From: Planctomycetota bacterium
Lineage (GTDB): Bacteria; Planctomycetota; OFTM77
Assembly (NCBI GenBank): GCA_029260795.1
Contig: JAJDCO010000087.1
Location: 62,001-126,000 of the forward strand
Direction of reading: 5' to 3'
Length of the DNA: 64,000 nt
Below the pieces are notes generated by a model, which was not told where the DNA came from, searched no databases, and was given only the letters and a program-made list of their open reading frames with translations. Each line of letters begins with the position of its first letter. Positions within the stretch are counted from its first letter, which is position 1. Below are positions 8,840 to 19,200 of this stretch, in pieces. The position numbers were made by a program, and so were the translations under genes.

Positions 8840-11254
8840 ATGTCTCGAAAGTCCTCCCTGCTGCTCGGGCTGACCGGTGCCCTCTCGGTCGTGGCCGTCG
8901 TGGTGTTCTTGCTCATGAAGCAGAATCAACCGGCCACGGTGCAGGTGTTGGCCGTCCAGGGGCTGCAGCCAACCGCGGCCAAGCTCGACGAGCTGTTGGA
9001 AGCACTGCAGGCCGGAGAGGAGCGCGTCGTCGAGCGCTGGGATCTGCGAGGCAGCCGGGAGCTCGTCGGTTGGACCGCCGAGCCGGACGTCGTCTCGATG
9101 CGTCCGACCGAAGCCGGCCTCGAGGTCGTCGTCAGCCCGGGATACCCGCTTCTTTGGCTGAAGCAAGACGTCGACTTCGATGACTTCAACGCCCTGCGCG
9201 TCCGCATGCTCATCGGCGACCGGACCCAGGCCGGGCTCTACCGGGTCGGCGCGAGCTGGAACTGGGGTGAGGACATTCGCGGCGACGTGCAGGTGTATCG
9301 CGAAGCGGGTGCCCAGCTCGGCACCGACGGTGTCCAAGAGATCGAGCTCATGCTGGGCCAGCACGGGAACTGGGGCTTCCACCGCATCTTCCGCTTCGGC
9401 TTCGTGCCCCTCTTCTTCGACTACCCCGACCAACCGGACACGGTCGTGATCGAGAGCATCGAGCTCCTTCATGTACCCGCCGGCCGCCTCCTCGCCGAGA
9501 CCGGCTGGTCCTCGGGTGACCCTCGCCTGACCTACGATCGCGATACTCGACTCGCCTTCCCGGCGCCGGCGGATCACGATTGGCGCTCGGAGGAGTTCGT
9601 GCCCGATGAAGAGACCCGGCTTGTCTTCGAGGGGGCCTTGCCGCGCATGATGGCGTCGGTCCACTCGCGCCTCGAGTTTCTCGTCGAGGCCTGGCAAGGA
9701 GAGCGCAGGCTCGGCGTCGTCGCGGAGCGCGTCGCGACGCTCTGGGAAGGGCAGGGTGTGTCACGCTTCTCGCATGAGGCGAGCCTGGCGCAGTGGGAGG
9801 GCGAAAAGATCCACCTGCGTTTTCATCTCGGCAGCCCGAGTGAAGGTCGTGCCGCGCGCGGTGGCATCTGGATCGAGCCTCGGCTGCAGCATCGGGGAAC
9901 GGTTCGGGCGGAGCGGGCGCGCCCTCGTCGGGTCGTGCTCGTCACACTCGACACGACCCGCCCCGACTTCCTGGGGCCCTACGGCAACACCGAGGTCGAG
10001 ACGCCTTTCCTCGACGAGCTCGCGCGGCGAGGGACGCTGTTCGAGGCGTGTTACGCGACCGCCAACTCGACCAGCCCGTCGCATGCTTCGATCCTCACCT
10101 CGCTGCACGTCCAAGACCACCGGGTCGAGAACAACGGCGTCCGCCTCTCGGAAGAGGCTCAGACGGTCGCCGAGCACTTTCGGGCCGCGGGCTATCGCAC
10201 AGCGGCGGCCGTGAGCATCTTTCATCTCGACCATGCGAACTCGGGCTTCGCTCAGGGATTCGACCACTTCATCGCGCCGGCGCTCGGCGACGGTGCTCCC
10301 ACGGCCGGTGAGACGAACGAGCGCCTTTTCGCCCTGCTGGAAGAAGAGCTCGCCGATCAGCCCTTGTTTCTCTGGGTGCACTACTTCGATCCGCATGCGC
10401 CCTACCTGCCGCCCGAGGGTTACGATCGCATGTACTACCAGGGCGATCCAACACGAACGGGGCCGGGTCTCCAAGGCCTCGGTGTCCCCGACGATCCGGG
10501 TAGCTTGGATTACTGGCGATGGTTGGCCGAGATCCGCGACCCCGAGTTCGTCCGCGCGCAGTACGCGGCCGAGATCACCTACACGGACGCCCAGCTGCGC
10601 GTGTTGTACGAGCGGTTGAACCGAGACGGAATCGAGCCGGTGTTCGTCGTGACCGCCGACCATGGCGAGTCGCTCGGTGAGCGAGGGATCTTCGTGGAGC
10701 ACTTGGGCCTGCACGACCCGGTGACGCGCGTGCCGCTGATCTGGTCCGGCCCGGGCGTGCCGGAAGAGCGTCGCGTCGGAGGCGTCTCCTCGACGGTCGA
10801 CATCGCGCCGACTTTGCTGGAGCTGGCCAAGCTGCCGGGTCTCGACCGCGCCCGGGGGCTGAGCTTGGTTTCGTCATTCGGCGCTCCCACGGCCCCGTCA
10901 CGAGACGTGATCTTCGAGCACTCCGACTTCTGGCAGAGCGGCTTTCGGCGCGGCAACCGAAAGTACCTTCGAAGCGAGGTCGATCTGGATGCCGAGTTTC
11001 GCGGCTACCAGTTCGTGGCCGGACGAGAAGAGGTCTACGACCTGGATGAGGACCCGGCTGAGCTGAGGAACCTGGCGCGAGAAGCCAGAGTCGATCTCGA
11101 GACGTTGCGCACGCTCTACCAGAACCAGCGCAAGCAACGCTATCACGACTTGAAGCCACAGCCAGGAGCCACGAACCACGCCCTCGAGCGCGCACTGCAA
11201 AGCCTGGGCTACACGGGCACCCGTTCGGAGAAGAGGCCCAGCAAGCCGAGGTAG
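8840..11254 (+). CDS. Membrane-anchored sulfatase-fold (alkaline phosphatase superfamily) protein with Thr nucleophile
   Basis: An 804-residue protein. An uncleaved N-terminal anchor (residues about 8-25) leads to some 340 residues that include jelly-roll-like beta-rich sequence. The catalytic domain starts near residue 368 with VLVTLDTTRPDFLGPYG, which gives the metal-binding Asp. The nucleophile motif reads T411-S-P-S-H415 rather than the C/S-x-P-x-R of formylglycine sulfatases, so no formylglycine can form. ADHGESLGERG and VEHLGLHDPV provide the second metal cluster and an active-site His. Such Thr forms occur in phospho- and phosphonomonoester or phosphodiester-acting relatives, so annotation as a true sulfatase is unsafe. 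It would act outside the cytoplasm. An 11291-11321 hairpin follows the gene. Confidence 0.82.
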   Translation: MSRKSSLLLGLTGALSVVAVVVFLLMKQNQPATVQVLAVQGLQPTAAKLDELLEALQAGEERVVERWDLRGSRELVGWTAEPDVVSMRPTEAGLEVVVSPGYPLLWLKQDVDFDDFNALRVRMLIGDRTQAGLYRVGASWNWGEDIRGDVQVYREAGAQLGTDGVQEIELMLGQHGNWGFHRIFRFGFVPLFFDYPDQPDTVVIESIELLHVPAGRLLAETGWSSGDPRLTYDRDTRLAFPAPADHDWRSEEFVPDEETRLVFEGALPRMMASVHSRLEFLVEAWQGERRLGVVAERVATLWEGQGVSRFSHEASLAQWEGEKIHLRFHLGSPSEGRAARGGIWIEPRLQHRGTVRAERARPRRVVLVTLDTTRPDFLGPYGNTEVETPFLDELARRGTLFEACYATANSTSPSHASILTSLHVQDHRVENNGVRLSEEAQTVAEHFRAAGYRTAAAVSIFHLDHANSGFAQGFDHFIAPALGDGAPTAGETNERLFALLEEELADQPLFLWVHYFDPHAPYLPPEGYDRMYYQGDPTRTGPGLQGLGVPDDPGSLDYWRWLAEIRDPEFVRAQYAAEITYTDAQLRVLYERLNRDGIEPVFVVTADHGESLGERGIFVEHLGLHDPVTRVPLIWSGPGVPEERRVGGVSSTVDIAPTLLELAKLPGLDRARGLSLVSSFGAPTAPSRDVIFEHSDFWQSGFRRGNRKYLRSEVDLDAEFRGYQFVAGREEVYDLDEDPAELRNLAREARVDLETLRTLYQNQRKQRYHDLKPQPGATNHALERALQSLGYTGTRSEKRPSKPR

Positions 11255-11599
11255 CGAACGCTCAGGACGGAGCGCCGGGAGCCGACTCTTCTGGCAGGCT
11301 CCGTGAGACGAGGCCTGCCAGGCCGGGAACAACGTTCCACTTCCAGCCGAAGGCGCGGTCGCCGTCCAGCGAACCGATTCGAGGTGCGCGACATCCCACC
11401 CGACTGAAAGTCGGGCCTCCGAGGGGACGGGCTGGAGCACATGGTCCTGCAGAGCAGGATCAAAGCTCGCGGTCTGAGGAGAGGCGCGAGTACTCCACGG
11501 AAGGCGAACAAAATAAATCCGCCGCCTTCTGCAAGGTTACCTCGAGATCCTCGTTACTCCCAGCAGTGATCGACAAACTCAATCATTGGAGAATGAGCC
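11255..11599. other. Intergenic region with hairpins and dispersed repeat
   Basis: 345 bases without a credible gene. It holds a 9-bp inverted repeat (11291-11321) that suits a terminator for the upstream gene, a CCCGACTGAAAGTCGGG hairpin at 11399-11415 that recurs at 23636-23652, and a GGAAC...GTTCC imperfect palindrome near 11325-11340. The last 60 bases before 11600 resemble those before the paralogous gene at 32489 (CAGCAGT, TCATTGG, GGAGA), so they are probably a shared 5' untranslated region. Confidence 0.55.
11291..11321 (+). terminator. Hairpin after sulfatase-fold gene
   Basis: CTGGCAGGC and GCCTGCCAG form a perfect 9-bp stem with a 13-base loop, 37 bases past the stop. No T-run follows, so intrinsic termination is only likely. 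Confidence 0.45.
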
Positions 11600-12760
11600 A
11601 TGAATCGAATCTCTGCTACCTTACTGCTCTGTAGTGCTCTTCCGATCGCGTCTGCATCCGCTCAGACGATCGTCTTTCGGTCGGGCAATGGTCAACACGG
11701 CCAACCCGATAGTAAGGTCACACTCCTCGCGGGCTCGTCCTCATCGGAGCTGAGGCCGCAAGCCTTCGTCGCTCAAGACTTCTCGGACGCCCTCAATGGT
11801 CCCAATGCGACGGTCGTGAGCAGCTATCCGGGCTGGATCAGCGGCATCAGTGACGCCTCCGCCAGCTGGGTGGCGGTCAATTCGTCGCGGACGCCGAAGT
11901 CGGCACTCTACGCCATCAAGTTCAACGTCGGCAACACGTGCTGGCAGTCGGCATCGCTCCAGTTCTCGTTCGCCGTCGACGATCAGCTGGGCGACCCCTC
12001 CGGAGGAGCGAATCAGCTCGGCCTGTATCTCAACCAGACCGCGTTGGCCGGTACCAGTGGCGGTGGAATCGGCTCCGAGACGACTTGGAGCTTCGACGTG
12101 TCGGGCATCTTGCAGCCCGGTGAGAACACCATTCACGTCTACGATCGCGACAACGGAGCCATTGTGAGTGGCGTGATCTTCAGCGGCCGTGTTCAGATCA
12201 CGCCCATGCCCCCGGCCTTCCTCACGAATGCGCTCACCTCGAACCGCTTCAACGGAATGCCCAACAACACGCTTCAGGTGACGGCTTCCTACGATGGCAT
12301 CCCGGGCAGCCAGCAGCTCGACCTCGAGTTCCGCCATGCGTTGACCGGTCAGACGATCTGGGTGACGATGCCCCCCATCCTCGACCGAAGCATCGTGATC
12401 AACACCTTCGAGTTCGACCTGTGCGACTGGGTCCCGAGCTGCCGTTGTCGAATCAGCGGAGTCGTTCCCAACGGCAGCGTCGATGGCATCGCCTTCGGCA
12501 TGTATTGGAAGGACAAGGACGGCTACTACGACCTCCGACATAGCCGCTCCGATGGGCTCGCGAGCATCTCGCCCTTCGAGGGCGCGTGGCCGATCACCTA
12601 CACGGATGCGACCTGGGCTTTCTTGACCCCTCAGCTCGCGGGCTGTGTCAACGATACCTGCCGCCAGCAGGCGCGCATCATGCTCTACGGCTCCGAGCTG
12701 CTCTTGGACGGCGTCTACACGCTGTGCTGTCAGAACTTCAACAGCTTGCCGAAGAAGTAG
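11600..12760 (+). CDS. Secreted protein of unknown function, paralogue of 32489-33670
   Basis: A 386-residue protein that begins with a clear signal peptide ending ASASAQ. I do not recognise a named domain. The mature part looks beta-rich, with conserved pieces such as TIVFRSGNG, KSALYAIKFNV, GVIFSGRVQITPM, LTSNRFNG, INTFEFDLCDWVP and CRCRISGVVPNGS, and Cys residues spaced as if disulfide-bonded near the C-terminus. It ends in KK. The protein at 32489 shares nearly all these segments in the same order, including the ends. It is preceded by GGAGAATGAGCC and followed by a hairpin terminator. In the paralogous case the next gene is a kinase; here two other genes intervene. Confidence 0.8.
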   Translation: MNRISATLLLCSALPIASASAQTIVFRSGNGQHGQPDSKVTLLAGSSSSELRPQAFVAQDFSDALNGPNATVVSSYPGWISGISDASASWVAVNSSRTPKSALYAIKFNVGNTCWQSASLQFSFAVDDQLGDPSGGANQLGLYLNQTALAGTSGGGIGSETTWSFDVSGILQPGENTIHVYDRDNGAIVSGVIFSGRVQITPMPPAFLTNALTSNRFNGMPNNTLQVTASYDGIPGSQQLDLEFRHALTGQTIWVTMPPILDRSIVINTFEFDLCDWVPSCRCRISGVVPNGSVDGIAFGMYWKDKDGYYDLRHSRSDGLASISPFEGAWPITYTDATWAFLTPQLAGCVNDTCRQQARIMLYGSELLLDGVYTLCCQNFNSLPKK

Positions 12761-12802
12761 TCGGAAGAGGACTCCCACGCGCGGCTGGGGAAGAAGATCG
12801 AT

Positions 12803-12834
12803 GCGGGAGGGTCGCCAGTCAGCGATCCTCCCGC
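12803..12834 (+). terminator. Hairpin terminator after the 11600 gene
   Basis: GCGGGAGGGTCGC pairs with GCGATCCTCCCGC across a 6-base loop with one mismatch. CGCTTTC follows. It lies between two convergent genes and may serve both. Confidence 0.6.
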
Positions 12835-12933
12835 GCTTTCGTCGGTGGCAGATGCCGAGCCGCGGACGGCATTCCTCGCGGAAGACCGGTTGCGAACGAG
12901 ATCGTCGTCGAGCTCCACGGCTTCTCCCTCGCG

Positions 12934-14466
12934 TTAATCGGTATAGCGCTCCGCGGTCGAGGTCGTGTTGAGGGTCGTGTCGCCTCCGCCTGTGATCAGA
13001 ATCGAGCCGTCCGGCATCGGCGTGGTCGTGTGGAAGCCGCGTCCGACTTGCAAGGGGCCGGCGGTCGGTGACCAGGTGCCGGTGGCCGGATCGTACAGCT
13101 GCGCGATCGTCTGGGCGCTCGGTGTGAAGAGCGCGCCCTGCACGCCTCCCGCGACCAGGTAGCGACCGCCGGACACAGCCACCGGCCGCGCGTAGGCACT
13201 CGCGCCGATCAGTGAGCCGGTGACCTGGAATGAGTTGCTCGAGGGATCGAAGATCTCGCAGTCGGTGATTGCTGTCGGATTCGCTGCGTTGCCTCCGGCA
13301 CCGCCCACCAGCAGCACGCGGCCGTCGGGGAGCCGCGCGGTCCGATGGGCGAGGCGAGGGGTGTTGAGGTTGCCGGTCGCGCCGATCGTCATCGTGCTCG
13401 GGTCGAGGATCTCGGCGGTTCCCGAGATGACCGGAATGGGGACACCCGCCACGGGCACCCAGGTGAGACCGCCCGCGATGAGCCAGCGGCCATCGGCGAG
13501 GCGCGTCATCGTGTGCGCGAAGCGCGGCTCACCGAGTGACGGGCCAGGAGACCAAGCGCCGCTGGCGGGATCATGGATCTCGGAGAGTGAGGTGATCCCT
13601 TGGATCAGCTGAGTGACGCTGGCGAACGTGTCCGTGCCGCCCGTCACGAGCACACGACCGTCGGCCAGCTTGGCAGCGGCGTGACCGGTGCGGGCGCGGC
13701 TCATCGATCCCGTGAAGCTCACTCCAAAGCTCGACCCGGGGGCGACGAGCTCACAGGTGCTCTCCACGTTCCAGGACGTGTCGATGCCGCCGACCACCAG
13801 CACCCGACCGTCATCGAGCGTCGTGCTCGTATGGATCGCCCGGGCGCGCAAGAGATCACCGACGTGCGTGAAGCGTTGGTCGCGCAGATCGAAGACCTCC
13901 ATTGATCGCAGCGAGCTCGCACCGCTCAGATTGCCGGAGCCGCCTCCGATGAAGAGGACACGGCAGGCGTCATCGAGCGGGTTGGCGGTCTGCAGCGCGC
14001 GATCGCGGTTGAGGCTCCCGAGTGTCGCGAGGAAGGTGCCCGGTAAGTTGAGTGGAGCCACTGAGACCTCGGACACGGCTGCCACCTGGCCATTGCCGGA
14101 CAGCGTGATCGTCTGTGCGTACAGCACCAGATCGTCCCAGGCCGAGTTGTTCGGGACTACGTAGGCCGCGCTCGCCTGACCCGCACCATCGAGCGATCCG
14201 ACGAACCCGGGAAGTGACGACGTGATGGCCAAGAAGTCCGGCGGCACGTTGAGGGTGGTGCCCTTGTAGACCCAGTCCTGCTGTCGGGCGGCGATCAGGA
14301 TCACGTAGGGTTGCGACGGGTCGCCGTCGACGTCGATTCGGCCGGGCTTCGAGATCGTCGTGCCGAGCACCTTCATGTCGAGGTTGCCCTGAGGCTGGGC
14401 GAGGGCGGGCACTGTGAGAACGAAGCAGAGAAGACACACGGTGAGAGCGAGGGGGCGAGCAAGCAT
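12934..14466 (-). CDS. Secreted Kelch-repeat beta-propeller protein
   Basis: A 510-residue protein with a signal peptide (cleavage after ALAQ near residue 24), a beta-rich N-terminal domain to about residue 150, then at least six Kelch blades. Each blade has the pattern R-x-x-HT-x-x-x-L-DGRVLVVGG followed by a conserved Glu and Phe/Asp (AEILDPSTM, CEIFDPSSN, AQLYDPATG). The propeller would act outside the cell as a binding module or a galactose-oxidase-like fold, but no copper-oxidase residues can be assigned. A strong GGAGGAG ribosome-binding site lies before the ATG at 14466. It converges on the 11600 gene. Confidence 0.85.
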   Translation of the reverse strand: MLARPLALTVCLLCFVLTVPALAQPQGNLDMKVLGTTISKPGRIDVDGDPSQPYVILIAARQQDWVYKGTTLNVPPDFLAITSSLPGFVGSLDGAGQASAAYVVPNNSAWDDLVLYAQTITLSGNGQVAAVSEVSVAPLNLPGTFLATLGSLNRDRALQTANPLDDACRVLFIGGGSGNLSGASSLRSMEVFDLRDQRFTHVGDLLRARAIHTSTTLDDGRVLVVGGIDTSWNVESTCELVAPGSSFGVSFTGSMSRARTGHAAAKLADGRVLVTGGTDTFASVTQLIQGITSLSEIHDPASGAWSPGPSLGEPRFAHTMTRLADGRWLIAGGLTWVPVAGVPIPVISGTAEILDPSTMTIGATGNLNTPRLAHRTARLPDGRVLLVGGAGGNAANPTAITDCEIFDPSSNSFQVTGSLIGASAYARPVAVSGGRYLVAGGVQGALFTPSAQTIAQLYDPATGTWSPTAGPLQVGRGFHTTTPMPDGSILITGGGDTTLNTTSTAERYTD

Positions 14467-14718
14467 GAGGGGGCTCCTCCGGGGGGGGTGAGGTCTGAAT
14501 GGGAGAGGATGAGTCTTGCGCTGCGGAACCCGGAAGAAGCCGTAGCATTACGAGGATTCTGGCGAGCGGCCGAAGAAGGCGCGTCGACGCTGATCGCATC
14601 ACATTGGTCCGTAGCCTGCGCGGAAGTGCTTTCTTGTTTTTGACGTGATAGGAATCTGGACCGTCACCGTAGTCCTACCCAGTAAACGTCTCTCAAAACG
14701 AGGTAAGGAGGCCTAAAG

Positions 14719-16011
14719 ATGGTGACGAGGAATTGTCCAAACCAGAGCTCATGGACGCATCGAGGCGATCAGTGGATAGCCTTCTGGAGCAGGCGGCTGC
14801 TGACATTGGCGCTCCTTCTCGGTTCGTGGGTGCCAAGTGGCCGGGCTCAGACCTGCGGCACTTTCGAGTGGAGCCTGGCAGCCTCGGTTTCAGATGGCAC
14901 CGGCCGGTCTGGTCATCAGATGGTCTACGATGGCATTCGGGAAGAGCATGTCGTCGTTGCGGGCCAGTTCTGCATTAGCCAATTCCTGCGTGACACCATG
15001 GTGGGCTCGGTCACGCCGCCCCTGGTGCCGAACGACTGCTGCGCGGGTGCGATCGACGTCTTCTCGGGAACAATCGCCTTCAACTCGAACGGCGCGACCG
15101 ACGACGGTGCGAACCACCCGAGTTGCGGCGGCATGATCGGCAAGGACATCTGGTACCGCTACGTCGCGACCTGTGACGAGTATCTGCACGTTTCTACGTG
15201 CGGCTCGAGCTTCGACACAATGATCGCGGTCTACGACGGGACCTCCTGTCCCTTCGGGCAGTCGCAGCTGATCGCTTGTGCCGACGATACTGCTGGCTGC
15301 GGTACTTCCTCTGAGCTCTCGGTTCCGGTGGCCTTTGGTCGAACCTACTTCATTCGAGTTGGCGGCAAGAACGGAGCTTCGGGTGCCGGGCTACTCTCGA
15401 TCGACTGCTCCCCGCTCGATCTTTGTCCGCCCATGGGCGGACCGGGCGACTTCAAGGAAAACGTGTACAACCTCACCGGGTCGGGCAGCGGCACCGGTTG
15501 GTCATGGCGCATCGTCTCAGCGGCCTTCCCCGAGGCGGTCGAGCTGAGCGTTCCTGGAGTGGTGGGCAGCACGTTTGACGTGGCGAAGCAGTTCGCCACA
15601 AGTATCAATGACTACGCCGCTGCCAATGGTTGTGCCGAAGAGCAGTTGATGGCAGTCGCGAGCGCGGGAGTTCCTCCGGTGCTCCCGGCGACCCTGACCA
15701 TCCGAGTCGGGGGCAACACTTCCTTCACTCTCTACGTGGGCCCCGATGGTGGGCCCGCCAGCTGCATGGTCGACTTGGCGTTGCCGGCCTGCAGCTTCAA
15801 TCCGACGATCGAGTATCTTCCGTTCGCCTATGTCGACTGCAACCGCAACGGCTGGAGCGACCTCACCGACATCCTGACGGGTCGTAGTCGAGACACCAAC
15901 GCCAACGGTATACCTGACGAATGCGAGCGGACGATCACACCGGGTGGCGTCGGGCTCGGGTCCGGCAACAAGAAAGCGCCGAACACGATTCCGCCGGGTT
16001 CCAAGAAGTAG
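14719..16011 (+). CDS. Secreted protein with dockerin/EF-hand-like calcium motif
   Basis: A 430-residue exported protein. Its signal region is long: about 25 polar residues, then the hydrophobic stretch LLTLALLLGSWVPSGRAQ. The middle (about 100-225) resembles a bacterial pre-peptidase C-like or CUB-like beta-sandwich (GKDIWYRYVATCDEYLHVST, YDGTSCP, YFIRVGG). Near the C-terminus, about residues 373-400, two Asp/Asn loops occur in the form DCNRNGWSDLTDI and DTNANGIPDECE, the pattern of dockerin or thrombospondin type 3 calcium sites. It ends in GSKK. A strong AAGGAGG sequence at 14705 sets the start. The kinase gene at 16237 lies downstream, as secreted-protein genes precede the other two kinases. 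Confidence 0.78.
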   Translation: MVTRNCPNQSSWTHRGDQWIAFWSRRLLTLALLLGSWVPSGRAQTCGTFEWSLAASVSDGTGRSGHQMVYDGIREEHVVVAGQFCISQFLRDTMVGSVTPPLVPNDCCAGAIDVFSGTIAFNSNGATDDGANHPSCGGMIGKDIWYRYVATCDEYLHVSTCGSSFDTMIAVYDGTSCPFGQSQLIACADDTAGCGTSSELSVPVAFGRTYFIRVGGKNGASGAGLLSIDCSPLDLCPPMGGPGDFKENVYNLTGSGSGTGWSWRIVSAAFPEAVELSVPGVVGSTFDVAKQFATSINDYAAANGCAEEQLMAVASAGVPPVLPATLTIRVGGNTSFTLYVGPDGGPASCMVDLALPACSFNPTIEYLPFAYVDCNRNGWSDLTDILTGRSRDTNANGIPDECERTITPGGVGLGSGNKKAPNTIPPGSKK

Positions 16012-16059
16012 TCCGCAGCGTCTCCTCATCGAATCGGCCTTCTCTCTCGCGCCGTGTGT

Positions 16060-16220
16060 TTCCCTACGGGGGGCGCACGGCGTTCTGCTTGGTTGGGAAG
16101 CGTCGGAAGAACGCGCCGGTTCGTTTCCGAAGGCTTCGAGTACGCGGCCCATTGACCGACAGTTCTTGCGAGCGGATGCTGTTGTGCCGTGCCGACCGAC
16201 TTCCCCCGGCGGCCGGGCTG
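16060..16220 (+). promoter_or_regulatory. Conserved kinase leader, copy A
   Basis: The spacer before kinase 1 contains GCGCACGGCGTTCTGCTTGG then TTGGGAAGCG, matching the leaders at 26414 (B), 33759 (C) and 31203 (D). Closer to the start is a CCCCCGGCGGCCGGG hairpin comparable to GC-rich hairpins in B and C. The conservation outside coding sequence suggests a promoter or 5' UTR element; the exact role is unknown. Confidence 0.5.
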
Positions 16221-16236
16221 CGTGCGGAGAGTGGCA

Positions 16237-19200
16237 ATGCGTCCCGAGTCCCATGAGCGCTTGGCGAGTGCGTTTCGCCTGGCTGGCGAGTATGAACGGC
16301 TCGATCCTCGTCCGAGCCTCGAGGAGTTCCTGGCCCGTCACCCGAGCCTGGCCGAGCTGATTCGGCCGCTGATCGCTCCCGCGGAGGGAGGGGAGGCGCC
16401 GCCGGCGGCAGCGCCGAAGACCGAGCTCCCGGCCGACAAGTGCTTTGGTCCCTACGAGGTGATCGAGGTGCTCGGGGAGGGGTCGTTCGGCGTCGTGTAC
16501 CGCGCGCTGCAACGGGAGCCACTGCGGCGCGAGGTGGCGCTCAAGATCCTCAAGCCGGGCATGGACAGTCGCGAGATCATCGCGCGCTTCGACGCGGAGC
16601 GCCGGGCGCTCGCCTTGATGGATCATCCCAACATTGCGCGTGTGATCGACGCCGGCGAGTCGGACACGGGGCGCTCCTACTTCGTGATGGAGCTGGTGCG
16701 CGGTCGCCCGTTGACGCAGTTCTGCGACGAGGAGCGATTGACCGTCGAAGAGCGGCTGCGGCTGTTCATCCGGGTCTGCCGCGCCGTCGAGCACGCGCAT
16801 CGCAAGGGAATCGTGCACCGAGACCTGAAGCCGATGAACGTCTTGGTGACGACGATCGAAGATCGACCCGTACCCAAGGTGATCGACTTCGGGATCGCCA
16901 AGGCGCTCGATCGGAAGCTGACCGACAAGACCTTGTTCACCCAGGCGCGGCTCGTCATCGGCACGCCGGCCTACATGTCGCCTGAGCAGGCCCGTCAGAC
17001 GACGATGGACATCGACCATCGCAGCGACCTCTACTCGCTCGGCGTGGTGCTGTACGAGCTGCTGACCGGCGTGCTCCCGATCGCGTTCCAAGACGACACG
17101 ACCGGCTTCGATCTGTACCGGCAGATCTGGGAGGTCGATCCGCCGCGGCCCTCGCTACGTCTCAGCACCGTCGGCGATGCCTCGCCCGAGTGGCCCGCGC
17201 GGCTCCGCATGGATCTCCGAGCGCTTCGAGAGAGAGTCCGCGGCGATCTCGATCGCGTGGTCATGAAGTGCCTCGAGAAGGACCGAATGCGCCGCTACGC
17301 CTCGGCCAAGGAGCTGGCCGACGACCTGGAGCGTTTCCTCGGCAACGAGCCGGTCATCGCCCGTCCACCGAGCTACGTCTATCGCATTCGCAAGCTCGTT
17401 CGCCGCCATCGAACGGCGACGGTTGCATCCGTGATCTTGCTGGGACTTCTCATCGTCGGAGGCGCTCTGACGGCAGGTCTGGTGGACTGGGCTCGCGGTG
17501 AAAAGCAGGCCGAGGCCGAGCGTGCCCGCGTGGCCAGAGAGCGCGAAGCACAGGTCGCGTTTCGCCTGGAACTGAGGAGAGCGCGGGAGCAGGGCGCTCC
17601 GGTTGGTGAGCGGTGGGCACTTCAGGCGATCCTCGAAGGTTTCCAAGGTCCGCCGGATCGGTTCCTGATGCGGCTGCTGACCGAGATGTATCGAAAGAAC
17701 CCTTGCCTCGCTTCGATCGATCTGGGGAAGGCCAGCGCGTTCGTGCTCTTGCCCGGTTTGCCGTTGCGAGTGCGCGCCGTTCATCGCGAAGGATTGTTCG
17801 ATTGGGATCTCGGTCGACTCGAGGTCGAGCCGGTCGGGCAGATCGCGAACCTCGGGTCCCAGACGCTGCTCTGCCTCGGCCCGGACGGGGAACACTTCGC
17901 CTGGATGTCCGGGGAGGAGGTCTCAATTCAGAGAGTGGGTGAACCCGAGCCCCTACGGACACAGCTCCTCCAACGAGGGTTCCGAGAGGAGGCCGGGTTC
18001 TCGACGAGCGTTCGGATCGAGAACGGACTTCGAACCGTAGTGCTCATAGACCAAGAGAGCATCTGGCTGAGTCCGGATCTCGCGTCCCAGCCCCTGACCA
18101 TGGTTCGCACCCCCGGCCGTATCGCCGGGTTTGTCGCGATGTCGCCATCGGGAGAGGCGAGCATCGCTACGCTCGGAGATCGAGAGGGCTTCGAGCTCAT
18201 GACCCTTCAGAACGGTGCATGGTCGCCGTTTGCGGAGGTGCCGGATCCGATTCCCACCTGGCCGGAGAACTCTGCGCGTTCCTACGTCAGGTTCGTGTGG
18301 ATCGAGAACGAACCCAGTCGGCTCTTGATCACGGTAGACATCGGGCGGCTGGAAGTCCTGACCGTCGAGGAGGGCGGGGTAAGGCGTCGCGCCCTCGAGC
18401 CGGCTCCCACCGACCGAGTAACCGTCTTGTCGAGTACTCGCGACAATCTGATCGTCGCGAGCCAAGACAAGCGGATTCGAATCTGGGCTCGATCTGGTGC
18501 CGGAGAGGACGACTATGCCTTCCAGGCCGGTATCGGCGGCTTTCACCGTGCCGCCGCCCAGGTCGGGCTCACTCAGGATGGCCGACGGCTCGTCAGCAAT
18601 CACGGTTTTGGGGTGCTGCGTACCTGGGAGACCAAGGCCGGGTTGGACTTTCGACGCCTCTACACCGAGGAAGACGCGGGGGAGCTGGCGGCCCGTTATG
18701 GAAAGGGGTTTTCACTGCATGGTCTGGCCATGAGTCCGGATGGTCGATTCTTGGCGGCCGGCGGTGGAGAATTGGGACGAGGGTTCTTGAGCGTTCAAAA
18801 GATCGGGAGGTCGGAGCTGCTCTCCACCGAGTTGAGTGAGAGCCCTCCTTCCCAACAGATTGGAGCCGTTGCGTTCTCGCCGGACGGTCGCTGGCTGGCG
18901 GCCTCGGGCTACCAAGGTTCCGTCTGGGTCCTCGACACTCGGAGTTGGCGAGTGATCGCTCGCGGGAGTCGCGAAGGGAGAATCACGAGCCTCGGTTTTC
19001 ATCCCACCCAGCCTCTGTTGCTGAGTGGCAGCCTGCCCGGATCGCTCCTCGTCTGGGAGGTGATCGAGGGAGGCGATCCGATGGTCCACCATGATATCCC
19101 GACACATGACGGACGGTTGTCAGGTCTCTCGATCGACCCCTCCGCGCGGTGGGTGGCGACGACCAACCCTGACCATTCGCAGTTGGTCGTGCGGGAGTGG

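Noticed and set aside
14640..14700. ECF-type promoter with GGAAT near 14651 before the 14719 gene
   Set aside because: GGAA-like pentamers are too frequent, and no matching -10 was shared with the other candidate target genes. A start-site map would be needed.
15517..17091. A 524-codon minus-strand frame across the 14719 gene end and kinase 1 start
   Set aside because: It overlaps two supported genes in antisense, has no signal peptide or motif, and its composition is typical of a shadow frame.
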